A model generated the notes under the pieces. The model made no database searches. It saw only the letters and a list, made by a program, of their open reading frames with translations, and had not been told where the DNA came from. A stretch of DNA of 64,000 bases from Dyadobacter luteus. GTDB lineage: Bacteria > Bacteroidota > Bacteroidia > Cytophagales > Spirosomataceae. Location: the NCBI RefSeq assembly GCF_003383615.1, contig NZ_QNUL01000020.1, positions 45,441 to 109,440 of the forward strand. Reading direction: 5' to 3'. Below are positions 59,922 to 64,000 of the stretch, in pieces (position 1 is the stretch's first letter; every line of letters begins with the position of its first letter). A program made the translations under genes and the position numbers.

Positions 59922-61409
59922 ATGAAAAAGATCATATATCAATTATTGGCTCTTACACTTATCTTTTTTTCGTGTCAGAATCTGGATGAAATGAACGTAG
60001 ACCCGAACCGTCCTACTTCTGCCCACCCACAGCTTTTGCTTACCAAAATACAGTGGAATGCATTTCAGGATAATGGAGGAACAGGCCCATTGTATGCACA
60101 AAAGATGCTGGTACAGACTGATGGTGAAAATGCTTCCCAATATTACAAATGGGACCGCAGTGATTTCTCTGCCTATTCAAGGTTAAGAGATGTTACCAAA
60201 ATGATTCAGGAAGGGGAAAAGATCAGCGATAACTCTTATGTTGCTCTGGGTAAGTTTTTTCGTGCTGTCTACTTCTATAATCTTACAATGACTTTCGGAG
60301 ATGTTCCTTATTCAAAGGCATTGAGAGGAGAGCTGGATCCTGTTTACACACCTTCATCTTACGATTCACAGAAGGCTGTATTCCAGGGGATATTGAAAGA
60401 ACTTGAAGAAGCCAATACACTTTTGAAAAATGAAAACAAGATCATTGCCGGGGATGTCATTTTTAAAGGTGATATTACTAAATGGAGAAAAGTAGTAAAT
60501 GCATATCGTTTGAAAGTTTTGATGGCACTTTCGGGGAAAGAGTCAGAAGCTGATTTGAATGTGAAAGCTGCTTTTGCACAAATAGTCGCCAATGAACCTA
60601 TTCTGGTCAGTGAGAGCGATGATGCCCAATTGGTATTCCTTGATCAGCAGGGCAACCGTTATCCTGAGTTCAACTCCAGCGGTTTCGGTTCAGGGATGTA
60701 TATTGATTCCACATTTATCAGAAGATTACAGGATCGTGAAGATCCAAGACTGTTCATTTACTGCACGCAAACCAAGGTGGGAAGCGAAGCAGGTAAGGCG
60801 CTGACTGATTTCTCGTCCTATGAAGGTGGTGATCCTGCAGTTCCTTATGCGCAGGTAAACATCAAAGCTACTGCTGGTCGTACTTCAAAAGTAAATGACC
60901 GTTATCACAAAGATCCGACTACCGAACCACGCGTATTGCTTGGATTTGCAGAACAGAACTTCATTCTTGCCGAGGCTGTGGTAAGAAACTGGATCACTGG
61001 TTCGGCTGATACATATTACCAAAAAGGGGTGAAGGCTTCGTTTAAATTCTATGAGACCTATTCCAAAGGCGTAATGCCATCTTATGTAACTTCTGCAAAA
61101 GCGGATACATATCTGGCAAAGTCAATCAATGATATTTCAAAAGTGACTACAACAGCTCAGAAAATTGAGATGATTGCTATGCAGAAGTACCTGAGGTCTT
61201 TCTTCCAGTCGGGTTGGGATTCTTATTTCAACACCTTGCGTACAGGTTATCCTGAATACCGCCGTCCTGCCGGTGTCGCGCTGCCTTTCCGTTGGATTTA
61301 TCCTCAGGCCGAATACAACAATAACAGGGAGAATGTTGCAGCGGCTATCAAGAGTCAGTTTGGCGAAAATAACGACCTGATAAACCAGAGAACCTGGTGG
61401 CTGAAATAG
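59922..61409 (+). CDS. SusD/RagB-family lipoprotein (SusD-like_2 type)
   Basis: 495 residues. Lipobox in LIFFSCQNL with Cys at about 19, then the SusD-like_2 lead NVDPNRPTSAHPQLLL. The mature part is helical with TPR-like packing, including FFRAVYFYNLTMTFGDVPYS, ILAEAVVRNWI and the final QRTWWLK. It caps the SusC barrel and binds substrate on the cell surface. Pairing with SusC upstream and the terminator at 61430 defines a two-gene operon. Confidence 0.93.
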   Translation: MKKIIYQLLALTLIFFSCQNLDEMNVDPNRPTSAHPQLLLTKIQWNAFQDNGGTGPLYAQKMLVQTDGENASQYYKWDRSDFSAYSRLRDVTKMIQEGEKISDNSYVALGKFFRAVYFYNLTMTFGDVPYSKALRGELDPVYTPSSYDSQKAVFQGILKELEEANTLLKNENKIIAGDVIFKGDITKWRKVVNAYRLKVLMALSGKESEADLNVKAAFAQIVANEPILVSESDDAQLVFLDQQGNRYPEFNSSGFGSGMYIDSTFIRRLQDREDPRLFIYCTQTKVGSEAGKALTDFSSYEGGDPAVPYAQVNIKATAGRTSKVNDRYHKDPTTEPRVLLGFAEQNFILAEAVVRNWITGSADTYYQKGVKASFKFYETYSKGVMPSYVTSAKADTYLAKSINDISKVTTTAQKIEMIAMQKYLRSFFQSGWDSYFNTLRTGYPEYRRPAGVALPFRWIYPQAEYNNNRENVAAAIKSQFGENNDLINQRTWWLK

Positions 61410-61429
61410 TCGCGGAAGCTTGAATACTG

Positions 61430-61470
61430 AATGGACGGATGAGCCTTTTGTAAGGTTTGTCCGTCCATTT
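61430..61470 (+). terminator. intrinsic terminator of the susCD operon
   Basis: AATGGACGGA and TCCGTCCATT form a 10-bp stem followed by TGTCATTTATT. Confidence 0.7.
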
Positions 61471-61582
61471 GTCATTTATTAATGTGCAGGGATTAAGTCA
61501 ACATGTATCATTGAATTCTAAAAAATGTATAATTTGCCGGTTAACGATATTTTACGGAATTATTTGTAACCAAAAATAGACA

Positions 61583-61825
61583 ATGACTAATAACGATATC
61601 CTTAAAAAACTTCGCGTTGCACTGCATTTACGTAACGACGAAATCATTCATATTTTGAGCCTTGTGGACTTCAAAGTGACAGCCAGTGAATTGGGTGCGC
61701 TTTTCAGGAAAGAAGGGCACGAAAATTATAAACCTTGTGGAGATCAGTTGCTGCGTAATTTTCTGAATGGTTTGATCATACACATGAGAGGACCGGCTGA
61801 GGATGGTAAAAAGCATGAAGATTAG
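61583..61825 (+). CDS. DUF1456 (YehS-like) protein, single repeat
   Basis: 80 residues: one DUF1456 repeat, MTNNDILKKLRVALHLRNDE then ASELGALFRKEGHENYKPCG and FLNGLIIHMRGP. E. coli YehS has two such repeats in about 156 residues, so this is a half-length version, a truncation or a natural single-domain form. Function unknown. The gene for the CNNM-type protein begins 34 bp downstream on the same strand, so they may be co-transcribed. Confidence 0.85.
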   Translation: MTNNDILKKLRVALHLRNDEIIHILSLVDFKVTASELGALFRKEGHENYKPCGDQLLRNFLNGLIIHMRGPAEDGKKHED

Positions 61826-61859
61826 TCACAACAATTAAATTCACTATACATCACTTACA

Positions 61860-63170
61860 ATGATCACTCAGGTTATCATAACCCTTGTTCTGGTATTTTT
61901 AAATGGTTTCTTTGTCGCAGCAGAGTTCGCAATAGTTAAAATCCGTGCTTCACAACTGGAACAAAAAGTGCAGGATGGGAATGCCATGGCCATTTTGTCC
62001 AAAAAGATTGTTTCAAATCTGGATGGTTATCTGGCAGCTACGCAGTTCGGAATCACACTGGCCAGCCTTGGACTGGGATGGATAGGGGAGCCGGTAGTTT
62101 CAAAAATGCTGATTGCCGGTATGGAACTGGTGGGAATCTCACTTAGCCCTGAACTTGCCCATCAGATTGCGTTACCTGCGGCATTTGCGATCATCACCGT
62201 TCTGCATATTGTGTTTGGTGAATTGGCTCCGAAATCCATCGCTATCCAACGTCCTGAGTCTACGACGCTTTTTCTTTCTTATCCGCTTCATGGCTTTTAT
62301 CTGGTTTTCAGACCGGTGGTGTGGTTGCTCAATGGTATAGCCAATTTTATTCTCAAAGGTATTGGTATTACACCTACTCACGGCAGTGAAGTACACAGTA
62401 GTGATGAGCTGCGTTATCTGGTGCAGCAGCAAAAAGACAGCGGAATGATTGAAGCAGCAGATTACGATCTGATCAAAAATGCTTTCAACTTTTCAGAAAT
62501 TCTTGCCAAACAAATTATGATTCCCCGGGGGCAGGTAGTGGGTGTGGATATCAACGATTTCAATGAAATAAAGCTGGAAAAGATTATTGAGGAAGGTTAT
62601 TCCCGCATTCCTGTTTATGAAGATACGCTGGATCAGATTGTGGGTGTGCTGCACCTTAAAGACCTGTTACTGAAAATGAGACAAGGGAAAAGTATCGTTT
62701 TACAGGAACTGATCAGGCCTATATCCATGGTGCATGAGTCTAAGCCCATCGGTGCATTACTGCGCGATTTTCAGGTGAACAGACAGCAAATGGCTGTAAT
62801 CGTGGATGAATATGGTGGTGTAGACGGCATCGTGACGATGGAAGATATTCTGGAAGAACTGGTAGGGGAGATCCAGGATGAATACGATAATGAAACACCG
62901 ATTATAAAAAATGATATAGATAACTCATTCATTGTGTTAGGTTCTGCATCTATTACGGATCTGAATGATAAATTACCTTACGATATCAGAAAGGAAGCGG
63001 AGTATGAAACTTTGGCAGGTTATCTGATCTGGAAATTCGGCAGAATCCCATCTGTTGGCGAGAAATTAAAGACGAAGAGATACGAGTTTACAGTTTTGAA
63101 GAAACAGCGAACAAGTATCTCTCAGGTAAAAATTACAGTTTTGGACACTGGCGATCAGGATATCTTTTAA
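61860..63170 (+). CDS. CNNM/CorC-family membrane CBS-domain protein
   Basis: 436 residues. N-terminal CNNM (DUF21) membrane domain (about 1-180, four helices; NGFFVAAEFAIVKIR and FGITLASLGLGWIGEP are typical), a CBS pair (about 200-340) with IMIPRGQVVGVDIND and VDEYGGVDGIVTMEDILEEL, and a CorC/HlyC domain (about 350-430). The family (once called hemolysin C) takes part in Mg2+ or other divalent-ion efflux and is ATP-responsive through CBS. Convergent with the SDR gene, 7 bp apart. Confidence 0.93.
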   Translation: MITQVIITLVLVFLNGFFVAAEFAIVKIRASQLEQKVQDGNAMAILSKKIVSNLDGYLAATQFGITLASLGLGWIGEPVVSKMLIAGMELVGISLSPELAHQIALPAAFAIITVLHIVFGELAPKSIAIQRPESTTLFLSYPLHGFYLVFRPVVWLLNGIANFILKGIGITPTHGSEVHSSDELRYLVQQQKDSGMIEAADYDLIKNAFNFSEILAKQIMIPRGQVVGVDINDFNEIKLEKIIEEGYSRIPVYEDTLDQIVGVLHLKDLLLKMRQGKSIVLQELIRPISMVHESKPIGALLRDFQVNRQQMAVIVDEYGGVDGIVTMEDILEELVGEIQDEYDNETPIIKNDIDNSFIVLGSASITDLNDKLPYDIRKEAEYETLAGYLIWKFGRIPSVGEKLKTKRYEFTVLKKQRTSISQVKITVLDTGDQDIF

Positions 63171-63177
63171 GTCCTGA

Positions 63178-63861
63178 TCAATCTTTGTTGTATAACCTGA
63201 TAATTCTTTCGTGGGCTTCGGGATGTTGTATGATTGAAGCGATGTTTTCTGCAATGTCGGCTGATGAAACCCATTTGGTAAAATCGGCATCGGGCATTGC
63301 TTTGCGATTAACAGGCGTGTCGATAATTTCTGGCGCGATCATCGTAGCGGTAATGCCTGCAGACTGATATTCAGCATTGATCATATCAGCCATCTTTAAG
63401 AGCAGAGATTTGGACAATGTATAGGTGAAACTGGCATCACCGGAATTCTTTTCAACAGCTGCTTTTGCACCAATGAATATCAGTTTTCCTCCGCTACCCT
63501 GCTTTTTGAAATGAGCAATAAGCGGCTTTACAAGATGAAAAGCGGTGAAGAAATTAAGATGAATCATCTTTTCCAGTTCTTCATCGCTGGTACTTAGTAT
63601 GTCGCCGTAGGTATATCCTCCAACCAGAAAGATGCCTGCCTGGATTGAGCCTGCATTGGCGATTACATGGTCTACAAAGACTGATGATCCTTGTGCCTCA
63701 AGTAAATCTATAGAAAAAGTTTTGACGCCGGAAAGTTGATCAAATCCGCCATCATAATGTGATCCCGTAGTGACGTACAGTTCATGCCCCGAATCCAGCA
63801 ACTTCTCTGTTACTTCTTTTCCCAGGTTTCCTGACGCACCACTGATAATGATATGTGACAT
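63178..63861 (-). CDS. short-chain dehydrogenase/reductase
   Basis: 227 residues. Classical SDR: cofactor loop ISGASGNLGKEV, NAG motif VIANAGSIQAG, and the catalytic Tyr-x3-Lys in YTLSKSLL (about 148-152) after FIGAKAA. It reduces or oxidises a carbonyl/alcohol using NAD(P). Complete. The start ATG at 63861 lies 25 bp from a strong hairpin, which must end another transcript coming from the right or the left side. Substrate unknown. Confidence 0.9.
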   Translation of the reverse strand: MSHIIISGASGNLGKEVTEKLLDSGHELYVTTGSHYDGGFDQLSGVKTFSIDLLEAQGSSVFVDHVIANAGSIQAGIFLVGGYTYGDILSTSDEELEKMIHLNFFTAFHLVKPLIAHFKKQGSGGKLIFIGAKAAVEKNSGDASFTYTLSKSLLLKMADMINAEYQSAGITATMIAPEIIDTPVNRKAMPDADFTKWVSSADIAENIASIIQHPEAHERIIRLYNKD

Positions 63862-63885
63862 GAGTGGATAGTTTCGATGATTGTA

Positions 63886-63923
63886 AATACAGAAGAAGCC
63901 AGAGGTCCGGCTTCTTCTGTATT
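63886..63923. terminator. strong hairpin upstream of the SDR gene and at the intron edge
   Basis: AATACAGAAGAAGCC and GGCTTCTTCTGTATT form a perfect 15-bp stem. Its right edge abuts the putative intron start, so the original downstream sequence is displaced. In the minus direction it could end a transcript arriving from the right. Confidence 0.8.
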
Positions 63924-63925
63924 GT

Positions 63926-64000
63926 GTGTGTCAGGCATGTTCTATATCTATAGGGTGCAAGTCCCGAACGAGAGTTGCAGTACTTATCGTTAGCTGATGG
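63926..64000 (+). mobile_element. putative 5' end of a group II intron (partial)
   Basis: GTGTGTCAGGCATG resembles the GUGYG 5' splice start, followed 19 bp later by AGGGTGCAAGTCCCGAACGA, the domain I segment GGGUGCAAGUCCC found in bacterial group II introns of Bacteroidota. The start could be at 63924, 63926 or 63928 because of the GTGT repeat. The window ends before the rest of domain I, the maturase/reverse-transcriptase frame and the 3' splice site. Confidence 0.6.

Overview
The window looks like chromosomal DNA of a Bacteroidota bacterium, most likely a Cytophagales/Dyadobacter-like organism. The signs are a SusC/SusD pair, several TonB-dependent receptors with carboxypeptidase-regulatory N-domains, DUF5686, HYC_CC_PP and DUF983 family proteins, LytS/LytTR pairs, weak ribosome-binding sites, and repeated TAnnTTTG-type -7 boxes upstream of genes. 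The genus is inference; no rRNA operon is present.

Layout. 1-3.6 kb: a YdcF-type membrane protein, a 162-bp palindromic element, a TlpA-like thioredoxin lipoprotein/secreted protein and a lactonase-type beta-propeller. 3.8-13.3 kb: copper handling. A CopA P-type ATPase, then (after an unrelated alginate-lyase-like gene) a run of seven same-strand genes: cytoplasmic HMA chaperone, HYC_CC_PP protein, copper-type TonB receptor, an HMA-AraC fusion regulator, a heavy-metal-binding lipoprotein, a periplasmic HMA protein and a His-rich outer-membrane barrel. Together they suggest metal import or sensing at the outer membrane, periplasmic buffering and cytoplasmic export. 14.2-20 kb: a methyltransferase, then a minus-strand sulfur operon (CPBP protease, persulfide-dioxygenase/rhodanese, two half-size YeeE/YedE transporters) and a MATE exporter. 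20.2-23.4 kb: HflX, then a tRNA-Arg(CCT) gene preceded by two tRNA-like remnants that share a 16-nt GC-rich insert, gene-poor DNA with a decayed coding fragment, and a LuxR-type regulator that lacks the phospho-acceptor Asp.

23.6-33.3 kb: two convergent, overlapping L,D-transpeptidases, a lipid A-type acyltransferase, small metabolic and regulatory genes, a tandem pair of 118-bp structured repeats, NhaA and small proteins. 33.7-38.5 kb: TonB receptor, TPR-like secreted protein and a LytS/LytTR two-component pair, probably one unit. 38.7-40.9 kb: Ku with LigD split into separate phosphoesterase and polymerase proteins. 41-46.4 kb: GH18 chitinase-like lipoprotein, endonuclease V, DUF5686 outer-membrane protein. 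46.5-51.4 kb: the ribulose-monophosphate pair HPS/PHI with a divergent AraC regulator. 51.6-63.9 kb: a 1,100-residue propeller/HEAT/cytochrome c lipoprotein, Uma2 nuclease-like protein, SusC/SusD, a CNNM-type CBS protein and an SDR. The right edge appears to enter a group II intron placed directly after a terminator-like hairpin.

The most unusual features are the insert-bearing tRNA-Arg-like repeats (21.6-21.9 kb), the tandem 118-bp repeat (27.9-28.2 kb), the metal-sensing AraC fusion with paired direct repeats upstream of the copper cluster, the degenerate receiver, the split LigD, and the intron edge. Function calls rest on motif recognition by eye; no database search was possible.
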